NCBI RefSeq assembly: GCF_030504985.1
Contig: NZ_JASERU010000019.1
Span: 1-64,000 of the forward strand
Source: Fulvimonas sp. R45
GTDB lineage: Bacteria; Pseudomonadota; Gammaproteobacteria; Xanthomonadales; Rhodanobacteraceae
Length of the DNA stretch: 64,000 bases
Direction of reading: 5' to 3'
The notes under the pieces were generated by a model, which was given only the letters and a program-made list of their open reading frames with translations, had not been told where the DNA came from and did no database searches. A program made the translations under genes and the position numbers. Below, piece after piece: positions 34,386-44,175 of the stretch. Numbering within the stretch: position 1 is the stretch's first letter; the number at the start of each line of letters is the position of its first letter.

Positions 34386-35876
34386 TCAGCCGGCGGGAAT
34401 CATCAGCACCATGCCGGCGCGCACGCTGTTGCTGCTGATGCCGTTGGCGCTCTTGAGCGAGCCGATGCTGACGCCGTACTGGCGCGCGATGCTGCCGAGG
34501 CTTTCGCCGCGCGCCACGCGATGCATGTCGCGCACGTTCGCGTCGGCCTTGCCCGCACCGGACGGCCGGTCCGCAGGCTCCGCCGAGGCCAACTGCACGC
34601 CCGCGCGCCGCGCGGCCTGCGCCGCGAACCAGGTGCCCGGCGGCGGCGTGGCCTCGAAATAGTCCTTGATGCCGCCCATCACCGCATCGGCCAGCGCCTT
34701 CTGGTGGCGCGGGTCGCGCAGCTTGCGCTCCTCGACCGGATTGCTGATGAAGGCGGTCTCGACCAGGATCGACGGCACATCGGGCGAGCGCAGCACCACG
34801 AAGTTGGCGTTCTCGATGTGGTCGCGATGGGTGGGGCCGAGCTGGGCCAGCGCCTTCAACACGTTGTTGGCGACCACCGAGCTGGACTGAACCGCCCAGC
34901 CCTGCTGCATGTCCAGCAGCACCGAGGCGAGGCTGTCGTCCTCGGAAGCCAGCGAAACGCCGCCGATCAGGTCGGAGCTGTTCTCGCGGTCGGCCAGCAA
35001 CTGCGCCGCGACCGAGCTCTTGCCGCGCGAGGACAGCACCCACACCGACGAACCGCGCGCATCGCCGCTGCTGTAGGAGTCGGCATGGATGGACACGAAC
35101 AGGTCGGCCTTGTCGGCGCGCGCGATCTCGTAGCGGCGCTTCAGCGGGATGAAGTAGTCCCCGTCGCGGGTCAGCACGGCCTTCATGCCGGGCTGCCGGT
35201 TGATCGCCGCGGCGAGGTCGCGCGCCACCGCCAGCGTCACGTTCTTCTCCAGCGTGCCGTCCGGGCCGTGCGCGCCGGGGTCCTTGCCGCCGTGGCCGGC
35301 GTCGACCGCCACCACCACCTTGCGCTCGCCGCCGAGCAGTGCGGCCACCTGGCGCGAATCGAGATGCTTGAAGTCGACGATGCGGTGCTGGTCCTTCGCC
35401 GGCAGCACCGCAGGCGCCGCATCGGCCCTGGCCGGCGCATTCTTGGCCGGGGCAGCCTGGGCGACCGTCGCCGGGGACTGGACACTGCCCGGATACAGGT
35501 CCAGCACCAGCCGGTAGGCGGCCTTGCCGGACGGGCCCAGGGTGAAGTCGCGCGGACTGCTGCCGGGCGCCATGCTGGCGGTGAACCGCAGCGTGTCGCC
35601 CTGGCGGGCGTCGGTCAGGCCCTTGAGGCGGCCCTGCGCGGCCGGTGCGTCGAAGCCGGCCGCCAGGCTGCTGGCCGGCAGCTCGATCACCACCTGGTCG
35701 CCCTGCCGGCTGAGCCTGTAGCGCACCGGTGCGGACAGGTCGAACACCACGCGGGTGTAGTCCGGTCCGGCCCAGACGCGGGCGTCCTGCACCTGGGCGG
35801 CGCGCGCGCCGCACGGCAACGCCGCCGCCGTCGCGGCAGCGGCCATCCACAGCAGGCGCGTCAGGGTTCCGTTCAT
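34386..35876 (-). CDS. amiC: N-acetylmuramoyl-L-alanine amidase, AmiC type with LysM
   Basis: The 496-residue periplasmic amidase cuts septal peptidoglycan for daughter-cell separation. It has a signal peptide (about 1-26), an AMIN domain (about 28-130) for septal targeting, the zinc amidase_3 domain (about 185-410) with VAVDAGHGGKDPG, SIHADSYSS and the catalytic ILVETAFISN, and a C-terminal LysM (HRVARGESLGSIARQYGVS). Start at 35874-35876 chosen for the signal peptide; an in-frame ATG 23 codons upstream gives an implausible leader. It sits in the classical tsaE-amiC-mutL order. Confidence 0.93.
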   Translation of the reverse strand: MNGTLTRLLWMAAAATAAALPCGARAAQVQDARVWAGPDYTRVVFDLSAPVRYRLSRQGDQVVIELPASSLAAGFDAPAAQGRLKGLTDARQGDTLRFTASMAPGSSPRDFTLGPSGKAAYRLVLDLYPGSVQSPATVAQAAPAKNAPARADAAPAVLPAKDQHRIVDFKHLDSRQVAALLGGERKVVVAVDAGHGGKDPGAHGPDGTLEKNVTLAVARDLAAAINRQPGMKAVLTRDGDYFIPLKRRYEIARADKADLFVSIHADSYSSGDARGSSVWVLSSRGKSSVAAQLLADRENSSDLIGGVSLASEDDSLASVLLDMQQGWAVQSSSVVANNVLKALAQLGPTHRDHIENANFVVLRSPDVPSILVETAFISNPVEERKLRDPRHQKALADAVMGGIKDYFEATPPPGTWFAAQAARRAGVQLASAEPADRPSGAGKADANVRDMHRVARGESLGSIARQYGVSIGSLKSANGISSNSVRAGMVLMIPAG

Positions 35877-36061
35877 GGAGCCGCATTGAAGCGCAGCCGA
35901 TGCCGCTTTGCAAGGGTTTTTCCCTTGAATATCCATGACCTGCATGGCATTCGTCAGATCATCTCAAGGTTTTGCCCGTATCCCGGGGCAACGAACCCCA
36001 TGCCATGCACCCAGGCGTGGCGGAAATTCCCGAAGGAAAACGAAGACTTGCGATTGAGGCC

Positions 36062-36544
36062 CTAGCCCAGGCGTGCCAGCACCGCCCGGCCGCGGGCGCT
36101 GAGCGGACGCAGCGCAGCGCGGCGTCCGGTGCCGGCATGGGCCAGCGCGATCTCGAGGTCCGGCGCCGGCAGAGCACCACGGCCGCGTTCGGGCCACTCG
36201 ACCAGCACCAGCGCGGCCGGATCGGCCAGCGCGTCCAGGCCCAGCCATTCGAGCTCGCCCGGATCGGCGATGCGATACAGGTCCAGGTGCCAGGCCGGGC
36301 GCCCCTGCGCCTGGTAGCCCTCGACCAGGCTGTAGGTCGGGCTCTTGATGCGCTCGCCCACGCCCAGGGCGCCCAGCAGGGCGCGGGCGAAGCTGGTCTT
36401 GCCGGCACCGAGGTCGCCGTGCAGGTAGACCACCAGGCCATCGTGCCGCAGGGCCCGGGCGAACCGCCGACCCAGCGCAAGGGTGGCGGCCTCGTCGGCC
36501 AGTTCGCGGCGAAGTTCGCCGGGAGCGTGTTCGTGTGCGTTCAT
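36062..36544 (-). CDS. tsaE: tRNA threonylcarbamoyladenosine ATPase TsaE
   Basis: The 160-residue ATPase works with TsaD and TsaB to make t6A37 in ANN-decoding tRNAs. The P-loop reads LHGDLGAGKTSFARALL near residue 41, followed by IKSPTYSLVEGY and HLDLYRIADPGELEWLG, all family hallmarks. Its ATG overlaps the nnr stop by four bases. The gap of 185 bases to amiC contains that gene's promoter and no other frame of interest. Confidence 0.95.
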   Translation of the reverse strand: MNAHEHAPGELRRELADEAATLALGRRFARALRHDGLVVYLHGDLGAGKTSFARALLGALGVGERIKSPTYSLVEGYQAQGRPAWHLDLYRIADPGELEWLGLDALADPAALVLVEWPERGRGALPAPDLEIALAHAGTGRRAALRPLSARGRAVLARLG

Positions 36545-38028
36545 GCGTCCGTTTCCAGCCCGTTGCCCAGCGTCCGCAGCGGTCCCAGCAAGTCGCCCGC
36601 CAGCAGGCCGCGTTCGCCCTGCCGCGCGGCCAGGTCGCCGGCACGCGCATGCAGGCCCACGCCGAGGCAGGCGGCATCCCAGGCATCGCAGCCCTGCGCC
36701 AGCAGCGCGGCGACGACGCCGGTGAGCAGGTCGCCCATGCCGCCGCTGGCCATGCCCGGATTGCCCCAGGGGCACACGGCCACGCGGCCGGCCGGGTCGG
36801 CGACCAGGCTGCCCGCGCCCTTCAGCACCGCCACCGCGCCATAGCGTTCGGCCAGTGCGCGCACGGCGGCATAGCGGTCGGCTTCCACCTGTGCCACGTC
36901 CTGGTGCAGCAGCCGCGCCGCCTCGCCGGGATGCGGCGTCAGCACCGCCGGTTGCGCCAGACGGCGCGGCTCGCGCGCCAGCAGGTTCAGCCCGTCGGCG
37001 TCCAGCACCAGCGGCAGTCCCGCGTCCAGCGCGGTGAGCCACAGCGCATGGCCCCAGGCGTGCTGGCCCAGTCCGGGGCCGAGCGCCAGCACGCTGGCGC
37101 GCTCCAGCAGGGCCTGTAGCGCCTGTGGCCCGTCCACCGCATGGGCCATCAGCTCGGGGCGGGCGGCATTGAGCGCGAGCAGGTGCTCGGCGCGGGTCGC
37201 CACGCTGACCAGCCCCGCGCCGGCGCGCAGCGCGGCCTCGCCGCACAGGCGGATCGCCCCGGCCGTGCCGTGGTCGCCGCCGATCGCCAGCACGTGGCCG
37301 TTGGCGCCTTTGTGCGCGGCGCGGGCGCGCGGCGGCAGGTGGTCCGGCTGCAGCAGCTGCGCGTCGGGCGCGATGTCCTGCCACAGCGTGTCGGGGAGGC
37401 CCAGCATGTCCAGCTCCAGCCGCCCGGTATGGTCGGCGGCCTGGCCGGTGCACAGGCCGCGCTTGGCGGCGATGAAGCTCACCGTCGCCTCGGCCCGGAT
37501 TGCGACGCCCGGGCAGCGCCCGGTATCGGCATCCAGCCCGGAAGGCACGTCCAGCGCGAGCACCGGGCACGCATCGGCGTTGATGCGCTCGATCAGCGCG
37601 GCCGCGACGGCCTCCGGCGCGCGGCGCAGGCCGGTGCCGTAAAGAGCGTCCACGTGGACGTCGACGCGGGGCAGCCCGCCTTCGCCGGCCCAGCGATGCA
37701 CCGCGCCGCCCGTGGATTCCCACGCCCGCCGCGCCTCGGCCGCGTCGCCGCGGGCGGCGTCGGCCAGCGCCAGCACCTCGACCTGCAGACCGGCCTCGCG
37801 CGCCAGCGTGGCGAGCAGGAACCCGTCGCCGCCGTTGTTGCCCGGCCCGCAATGCACCGCGATGCGATGCGCCTGCGGCCAGTGCCGGCGCAGGCTGGAA
37901 AGCCCGGCCCAGGCCGCGCGCCGCATCAACTCGACGCCGGGCACGCCCAGCTCGTCGATCGCGCGCCGATCCAGCGCACGCACCTGTTCCACGGTGTAGA
38001 GGTCGCGGCTGTGGACGGGGCTGGGCAT
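36541..38028 (-). CDS. nnr: bifunctional NAD(P)HX epimerase/dehydratase
   Basis: The 495-residue protein repairs hydrated NADH and NADPH. The N-terminal epimerase domain (about 1-215) has HCGPGNNGGDGFLLA and DALYGTG; the C-terminal ADP/ATP-dependent dehydratase domain (about 225-490) has GDHGTAGAIRLCGEAALRAG, VLTPHPGEAARLL, AVLKGAGSLVA and GNPGMASGGMGDLLTG. It is divergent from queG, a conserved neighbour, across 57 bases, and coupled to tsaE downstream. Confidence 0.95.
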   Translation of the reverse strand: MPSPVHSRDLYTVEQVRALDRRAIDELGVPGVELMRRAAWAGLSSLRRHWPQAHRIAVHCGPGNNGGDGFLLATLAREAGLQVEVLALADAARGDAAEARRAWESTGGAVHRWAGEGGLPRVDVHVDALYGTGLRRAPEAVAAALIERINADACPVLALDVPSGLDADTGRCPGVAIRAEATVSFIAAKRGLCTGQAADHTGRLELDMLGLPDTLWQDIAPDAQLLQPDHLPPRARAAHKGANGHVLAIGGDHGTAGAIRLCGEAALRAGAGLVSVATRAEHLLALNAARPELMAHAVDGPQALQALLERASVLALGPGLGQHAWGHALWLTALDAGLPLVLDADGLNLLAREPRRLAQPAVLTPHPGEAARLLHQDVAQVEADRYAAVRALAERYGAVAVLKGAGSLVADPAGRVAVCPWGNPGMASGGMGDLLTGVVAALLAQGCDAWDAACLGVGLHARAGDLAARQGERGLLAGDLLGPLRTLGNGLETDA

Positions 38029-38085
38029 GCGCGGATTATAGGCCTGCCGCGGCGCCCGCCTCGCGACGTCTCCTACAATGGCCGC

Positions 38086-39159
<1,074 letters not shown>

Positions 39160-39168
39160 GCGACGGCC

Positions 39169-39561
39169 TCAGGCCGCCGCCATCTGCTTCGGGATCGAAC
39201 GGTTGGTGTGGCTGATGCGGTTGCCCGGGCCGGCCGCGACGTACACGCAGGTGGGCTGGAACTGTTCCAGCTCGGCCTCGTTCAACTGCGCGAAGGCGGC
39301 GATGATGATCAGGTCGCCCTTCTGCACGCTGCGCGCGGCGCTGCCGTTCACCGAGATGATGCCCGAGCCTTCCTCGGCGCGCAGCGCGTAGGTGACGAAG
39401 CGGTTGCCGTTGTCGATGTCCCAGGCGTGGATCTGCTCGTACTCGCGGATGCCGGCGGCGTCCAGCAGGTTGCCGTCGATCGCGATCGAGCCTTCGTAGT
39501 GCAGCTCGGCGTGGGTCACCGTGGCGCGGTGGATCTTCGCCTTGAGCATGTTCAGTTGCAT
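39169..39561 (-). CDS. panD: aspartate 1-decarboxylase
   Basis: The 130-residue pro-enzyme makes beta-alanine for pantothenate. The self-cleavage site Gly24-Ser25 is present in [10 protein letters not shown] and would generate the pyruvoyl cofactor; [15 protein letters not shown] and [10 protein letters not shown] are family motifs. It converges on queG with nine bases between stops and is followed upstream by panC and panB in one leftward pantothenate operon. Confidence 0.96.
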   Translation of the reverse strand: MQLNMLKAKIHRATVTHAELHYEGSIAIDGNLLDAAGIREYEQIHAWDIDNGNRFVTYALRAEEGSGIISVNGSAARSVQKGDLIIIAAFAQLNEAELEQFQPTCVYVAAGPGNRISHTNRSIPKQMAAA

Positions 39562-39660
39562 GACTTCAGTCCAGCAGGAACGGCCTGCGCAGCCTCGCAT
39601 TATCGAACCGGCGACGTTGCGCCGCAACATCGCCATCTTCGCCCGACAGATGGGGCCGGT

Positions 39661-40506
39661 TCAATCGAAGGGCAAGTTGTCGATCAGGCGCGTGGCGCCG
39701 AGGCGGGCGGCGACCAGCGCCACCAGGCCCTCGCGCTCGCCGTCGGCGGGCTCGGACAGGTCCTCCGCGCGGCGGATGACCACGTAGTCGGGCACGAAGC
39801 CCGCACGCTCCAGCTTCGAGTGCGCCGCTTCCTCGACGATGCGCCGCGCATGTCCCTTGCCGACCAGTTCGCGCATCTGCACCAGGGTGGCGTGAATCTG
39901 CGGCGCCAGCGCCCGCTCCGCCGCCGACAGGTACTGGTTGCGCGAGCTGAGCGCCAGCCCGTCGTCGGCGCGCTGGGTGGGCGCGGCCAACACCTTCACC
40001 GGCAGCGACAGGTCGCGCACCATGCGCTCGATCACCTTGAGCTGCTGGTAATCCTTCTGCCCGAACACGGCGAGGTCCGGCTGCACCAGGTTGAACAGCT
40101 TGCACACCACGGTGGCCACGCCGTCGAAATGACCGGGCCGGTGCGCGCCTTCCAGCGTGTCGGTGACCTGCGGCACGTGGATGCTCACGCCGTGCGCGGC
40201 GCCGAACGGGTACATCGTCGCCACCTCGGGCGCGAACAACAAGTCGCAACCGTGCTCGGCAAGACCGGCCTGGTCCTGCGCCAGCGTGCGCGGGTAGCGC
40301 TCGAAGTCCTCGTTGGGGCCGAACTGGGTGGGGTTGACGAACACGCTGGCCACCACGCGATCGGCGCGCGCCCGCGCCAGCTTGATCAGCGAGTGGTGCC
40401 CGGCATGGAGGTTGCCCATGGTCGGCACCAGGCCCACCGTCTGCCCTTGCGCGCGCCAGCCGCGGACCGCGGCGCGCAGGGCGGGGACGTCTTGTACCGT
40501 TTGCAT
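39661..40506 (-). CDS. panC: pantothenate synthetase
   Basis: The 281-residue enzyme joins pantoate and beta-alanine using ATP. Hallmarks are LVPTMGNLHAGHHSLIKLAR with the HxGH nucleotide site, FVNPTQFGPNEDFERYPR, FGQKDYQQLKVI, and SSRNQYLSAAER near residue 185. It lies 18 bases after panB in the operon order panB-panC-panD. Confidence 0.96.
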   Translation of the reverse strand: MQTVQDVPALRAAVRGWRAQGQTVGLVPTMGNLHAGHHSLIKLARARADRVVASVFVNPTQFGPNEDFERYPRTLAQDQAGLAEHGCDLLFAPEVATMYPFGAAHGVSIHVPQVTDTLEGAHRPGHFDGVATVVCKLFNLVQPDLAVFGQKDYQQLKVIERMVRDLSLPVKVLAAPTQRADDGLALSSRNQYLSAAERALAPQIHATLVQMRELVGKGHARRIVEEAAHSKLERAGFVPDYVVIRRAEDLSEPADGEREGLVALVAARLGATRLIDNLPFD

Positions 40507-40524
40507 GGATGAACCTGCCTGGGG

Positions 40525-41355
40525 TCAGTTGAAGCAGTGCTCAGGCGCCGGAAAGGCGCCGCTGCGCACGTCGGCCACGTAGGCCTCGATCGCCGCCGCC
40601 ACGGAACCGCGGCCGGCGAGGAAATCCTTGCTGAACTTGGGCCGCTTGCCGCGGGTGATGCCGAGCATGTCCTGGATCACCAGCACCTGGCCGTCGCAGT
40701 GCGGGCCGGCGCCGATGCCGATCACCGGGATCCCCGCCGCCTTCGTCACCCGCTCGCCTAGCGCCGTCGGCACGCCTTCCAGCACCAGCAGGTCGGCGCC
40801 GGCGGCCTGCACCGCCAGCGCCTCGGCCAGCACGCGCTCGGCCGCTTCCTGCTCGCGCCCCTGGATGCGGAAGCCGCCGAACTTGTGCACCGACTGCGGG
40901 GTGAGGCCCAGGTGCGCGCAGACCGGGATCGCGCGCGCCGTCAAGGCCGCGATGGCGTCGAGCACGTGCGGCGCGCCGCCCTCGATCTTCACCATCGCCG
41001 CGCCGGCCTCGCCCACCAGCCGCGCGCCGGCTTCCAGCGCGTGCGGCACGTCGCGGTCGGCCATGAACGGCAGGTCGGCGACCAGCAGCGTGGCCTCCAG
41101 TCCGCGTGACACCATCGTGGTGTGGTAGACCATCTGGTCGAGCGTCACCGGCAGCGTGCTGCCGTGGCCCTGCATCACCATGCCCAGCGAGTCGCCGACC
41201 AGGGCCACGTCCACGCCGGCGCGCTCCAGCTGCCAGGCGAAGCTGGCGTCGTAGGCGGTCAGCACGGCGATGCGCCGGCCCTCGGCTTTCATCGCATGCA
41301 GCCCGGGCACGGTGACCGGCTTGCGCGCGGGGGTATCGGCGTTGTGCACGTACAC
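40525..41355 (-). CDS. panB: ketopantoate hydroxymethyltransferase
   Basis: The 276-residue enzyme forms ketopantoate from 2-ketoisovalerate and methylene-tetrahydrofolate. It has LTAYDASFAWQLERAGVD, VGDSLGMVMQGH with a metal Asp, the metal-site region MVKIEGG and GIGAGPHCDGQVLVIQDMLG. The GTG start follows AGGAG with good spacing. It is followed downstream by panC and preceded by folK. Confidence 0.96.
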   Translation of the reverse strand: MYVHNADTPARKPVTVPGLHAMKAEGRRIAVLTAYDASFAWQLERAGVDVALVGDSLGMVMQGHGSTLPVTLDQMVYHTTMVSRGLEATLLVADLPFMADRDVPHALEAGARLVGEAGAAMVKIEGGAPHVLDAIAALTARAIPVCAHLGLTPQSVHKFGGFRIQGREQEAAERVLAEALAVQAAGADLLVLEGVPTALGERVTKAAGIPVIGIGAGPHCDGQVLVIQDMLGITRGKRPKFSKDFLAGRGSVAAAIEAYVADVRSGAFPAPEHCFN

Positions 41356-41416
41356 GGCGTGCTCCTGGGTCGTCAGCGGGGGGATGGTCGATTATCCGGC
41401 GCGGGGCCGCGGAGGC

Positions 41417-41896
41417 TCAAGGCAGCGCTTCGCACCCTGACGCATCCACGCGTGCCAGCAGCGCGTCCACGCGCCCCATGCCGGGCAGCTCCAGAGCCGG
41501 TGCGATGTCGTTCAGCGGCAGCAGCACGAAGGCGCGCTCGGCGATGCGCGGGTGCGGCAGGACCAGGCGCTCGTCGCGCAGGACCACGCCGTCCATGTGC
41601 AGCAGGTCCAGGTCCAGCGTGCGCGGGCCGTTGCGTTCGGCGCGCACGCGGCCGGCGTCGCGCTCGATCGCCAGCAGCGCGTCGAGCAGCGCATGCGGCG
41701 GCAGCGACGTGTCCAGCGCCATCGCCGCGTTCACGAACGGCGGCTGTTCCAGCACGCCCCACGGCGGCGTCAGGTACAGCCGCGAGCGCGCCAGTTCGCG
41801 GGTGCCGGGCAAAGCGGCCAGCGCATCCATCGCCGCCGGCACGCGGCGCCGCGGATCGCCCAGGTTGCCGCCCAGTGCGACGTAGGCCGTCGTCAC
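41417..41896 (-). CDS. folK: 6-hydroxymethyl-dihydropterin pyrophosphokinase
   Basis: The 159-residue kinase makes the pterin pyrophosphate used in folate synthesis. AYVALGGNLGDPRRR at the N-terminus, PPFVNAAMALDT and NGPRTLDLDLLHMDG with the metal-binding Asp pair, then LPHPRIAERAFVLLPL, are all diagnostic. The GTG start overlaps the pcnB stop (GTGA). The pcnB-folK-panB-panC-panD order is a common gammaproteobacterial arrangement. Confidence 0.95.
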   Translation of the reverse strand: MTTAYVALGGNLGDPRRRVPAAMDALAALPGTRELARSRLYLTPPWGVLEQPPFVNAAMALDTSLPPHALLDALLAIERDAGRVRAERNGPRTLDLDLLHMDGVVLRDERLVLPHPRIAERAFVLLPLNDIAPALELPGMGRVDALLARVDASGCEALP

Positions 41897-43236
41897 GTCG
41901 TTCCCGGCTTGCCGGATGGACGGCGCCGGCGGCGACGCTTGCGCGCCGCCGGCGCGGCGGGTTCGGCCGTGCCGCCGCTGTGGTTGGGCAGCGCGGCCGC
42001 CAGCGTCTCGTGCGGCAGTTGCTGTGCGTGCGCCCACCACTGGCCCAGTTCGCGGACCGCCGGCGACTCGTGCGCGCGCAGCAGCAGGAAGTCGAACGCG
42101 GCGCGGAAGCGCGGGTGCGTCAGCAGGCGGAACACCTTCTTGCGCTGGATCTGCTCGAAGCGCGGCTGCAGCGACCAGATCTCCTCCATGGTGAAGGTGA
42201 ACCGGCGCGGGATCGCCACCCGCTGGCACTGCTCGCCCACCACGCGCAGCGCGGCGCGCGCCCAGGCCTCGTTGTTGTCCATGCCCTGTTCCATCCAGGC
42301 ATAGGCCAGGTCGCGCACCTCGCCCCACAGCAGCACCGCGAACAGGAACGCCGGCGTCACCGACTTGCCCTCGGCCACGCGCTCGTCGGTGTTGGCCAGG
42401 CCCTGCTCGACCAGCGCGCGCAGCGCCTCGTCGCCGCGTTCCAGCGCGCGCGCGGTGGCGGGGAACATGAACTTCAGCAGGCCGCACTGCTCGAGCATGC
42501 GGAAGCTCTGGAGCCCGTAGCCGGCCAGGAACATCTTCAGCGACTCGTCGAACAGCCGCGCCGGCGCGGCCTCGGCCAGCAGCACGCCGAGCTCGGCGAA
42601 CGGCGCCGACGCCGCATCGTCGATGCGGAAGCCGAGCTTGGCCGCCAGCCGCACCGCGCGCAGCATGCGCACCGGGTCCTCGCGGTAGCGCGTGGCCGGG
42701 TCGCCGATCAGGCGCAGCACGCGGTCTTCCAGGTCCTGCATACCGCCGACGTAGTCGCGCACGGAGAAGTCGCTGATGTCGTAGTACATCGCATTGACGC
42801 GGAAGTCGCGGCGCAGCGCGTCCTCCTCGATGCTGCCCCATACGTTGTCGCGCACGATGCGGCCGTCGACGATGTGGCGCTCGCCCTCCGCGCCCTCCTC
42901 CTCGCCGGTGCCGCGGAAGGTGGCGACCTCGATGATCTCCGGGCCGAACACCACGTGCGCGAGGCGGAAGCGGCGGCCGATCAGGCGGCAGTTGCGGAAC
43001 AGCTTCTTCACCTCGTCCGGCGTGGCGTTGGTGGCCACGTCGAAATCCTTCGGCTTGCCGCCCAGCAGCAGGTCGCGCACCGCGCCGCCGACCAGGAACG
43101 CGTCGTAGCCGGACTCGTTGAGCCGGTACAGCACGCGCAGCGCGGCCTTGCTGATGTTCTTGCGGGAAATGATGTGCTGCTCGCGCGGGATGATGCGCAG
43201 CGCGGGCGCGACGTCGGTCCTTGCCTTGGAGTTCAA
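41893..43236 (-). CDS. pcnB: poly(A) polymerase I
   Basis: The enzyme adds 3' A-tails that direct RNA decay. The nucleotidyltransferase head has YDAFLVGGAVRDLLLGGKPKDFDVATNATPDEV and is followed by the tRNA-nucleotidyltransferase-type RNA-binding region; the C-terminus is basic (RKRRRRRRPSGK). The start is uncertain: the TTG at 43234-43236 follows AAGGA and gives 447 residues with a leader like that of known PcnB, while an ATG at 43345-43347 would give 484 residues but places the leader over the tRNA-side promoter region and has unusual composition. Confidence 0.9.
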   Translation of the reverse strand: MNSKARTDVAPALRIIPREQHIISRKNISKAALRVLYRLNESGYDAFLVGGAVRDLLLGGKPKDFDVATNATPDEVKKLFRNCRLIGRRFRLAHVVFGPEIIEVATFRGTGEEEGAEGERHIVDGRIVRDNVWGSIEEDALRRDFRVNAMYYDISDFSVRDYVGGMQDLEDRVLRLIGDPATRYREDPVRMLRAVRLAAKLGFRIDDAASAPFAELGVLLAEAAPARLFDESLKMFLAGYGLQSFRMLEQCGLLKFMFPATARALERGDEALRALVEQGLANTDERVAEGKSVTPAFLFAVLLWGEVRDLAYAWMEQGMDNNEAWARAALRVVGEQCQRVAIPRRFTFTMEEIWSLQPRFEQIQRKKVFRLLTHPRFRAAFDFLLLRAHESPAVRELGQWWAHAQQLPHETLAAALPNHSGGTAEPAAPAARKRRRRRRPSGKPGTT

Positions 43237-43362
43237 GCGGTCAGAATCCTTGCGGGCGATCTGCCCGGTTCTTGTTGCAGGCGGTGGCAACGGCCGCGGC
43301 GCCGTGCAACGGCGCGCGGCACGCGGCGACGATGCGCACGCGCGCAATGTCGCACGGGGGCA

Positions 43363-43390
43363 TTGCCGGGCGAAACAATTCGGCTATACT
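43363..43390 (+). promoter_or_regulatory. promoter of the tRNA-Glu gene
   Basis: TTGCCG at 43363-43368 and TATACT at 43385-43390 are separated by 16 bases and end 20 bases before the mature tRNA start. A GC-rich stretch follows the -10 hexamer (CCGCGCC), resembling the discriminator of stringently controlled stable-RNA promoters. Confidence 0.6.
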
Positions 43391-43410
43391 ACCGCGCCTC
43401 GCGGCAAGAC

Positions 43411-43486
43411 GCTCCCATCGTCTAGTGGCCCAGGACACCGCCCTCTCAAGGCGGGAACACGAGTTCGAACCTCGTTGGGAGCGCCA
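43411..43486 (+). tRNA. tRNA-Glu(CUC)
   Basis: A 76-base cloverleaf with encoded CCA. The acceptor stem pairs GCTCCCA (43411-43417) with TGGGAGC (43476-43482), followed by G and CCA. The anticodon stem CCGCC/GGCGG encloses the loop CTCTCAA, giving anticodon CUC for GAG, the favoured Glu codon in this GC-rich DNA. The T arm contains GTTCGAA. The body closely resembles bacterial tRNA-Glu. Confidence 0.95.
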
Positions 43487-43635
43487 TTTATTCTGTGCGA
43501 TCATCCATGGTCGCCGTTGTCTGGAAGGGTCCCGGTACCTGCAATTCCTGACCGTCGGCCAGGCCAGAAGCGGCCATCCATGGCCGCACTCTTCACGAGA
43601 GCGCTGGCTTCGCTTCGCTCCAGAGCCGAACCGCC

Positions 43636-43959
43636 ATGACCTTCGTCGTCACCGACAACTGCATCAAGTGCAAGTACACGGACTGCGTCGAGGTCTGCCC
43701 GGTCGACGCCTTCCACGAAGGCCCCGACTTCCTCACCATCGATCCGGACGAGTGCATCGACTGCACCCTGTGCGAGCCGGAGTGCCCGGCCAACGCCATC
43801 TACCCCGAGGACGACGTGCCCGCCGGGCAGGAAGGCTTCGTGGCGTTGAACGCCGAGCTGGCGAAGGCCTGGCCGGTGATCACCGAGCGCAAGGACGCCC
43901 CGGCCGACGCGAAGGAATGGGACGGCAAGCCGAACAAGCTGGGCCTGCTCGAGCGCTGA
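43636..43959 (+). CDS. fdxA: seven-iron ferredoxin
   Basis: The 107-residue FdxA-type protein carries one 3Fe-4S and one 4Fe-4S cluster: [15 protein letters not shown] at residues 9-23 and [13 protein letters not shown] near residues 39-51. The C-terminal extension to [13 protein letters not shown] is typical. It is a small cytoplasmic electron carrier. It follows the tRNA gene by 150 bases of sequence without a gene and ends at a good terminator. Confidence 0.95.
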   Translation: MTFVVTDNCIKCKYTDCVEVCPVDAFHEGPDFLTIDPDECIDCTLCEPECPANAIYPEDDVPAGQEGFVALNAELAKAWPVITERKDAPADAKEWDGKPNKLGLLER

Positions 43960-43987
43960 AACACCTGACTCCCGCAGCACCGCATCG

Positions 43988-44011
43988 ACGCCACCCGCCG
44001 GGTGGCGTTTT
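43988..44011 (+). terminator. terminator after fdxA
   Basis: Stem ACGCCACC (43988-43995) with GGTGGCGT (44001-44008), a five-base loop and a TTTT run ending at 44011, 29 bases after the ferredoxin stop. Confidence 0.75.
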
Positions 44012-44128
44012 CGCATCCGCAACGGGAACGGCGGACACATCGAACGGAATCGCGCGCCGGAATGGCACTGGCAAGAAAACGCACGGAAGCGACATGCGCC
44101 CGGCGCGACACTTCCCGGCTCCGGACGC

Positions 44129-44156
44129 GAAAACGCCGCCCACAGGCGGCGTTTTC
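44129..44156. terminator. bidirectional terminator between fdxA and the bamC-like gene
   Basis: The perfect 12-base inverted repeat GAAAACGCCGCC / GGCGGCGTTTTC with loop CACA has A- and T-runs on both sides, so it can stop transcription from either direction. It lies 20 bases beyond the stop of the leftward lipoprotein gene. Confidence 0.8.
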
Positions 44157-44175
44157 ATGCCCGCGGGCGAACGGC

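Noticed and set aside
43411-43486. tRNA-Glu as an attachment site of an integrated island
   Set aside because: No integrase gene, no repeated tRNA end downstream and only core genes follow.
43487-43635. Possible small gene between tRNA-Glu and fdxA
   Set aside because: Frames through here lack a family or ribosome site; a CCATCCATGG-type palindrome is present but nothing more can be supported.
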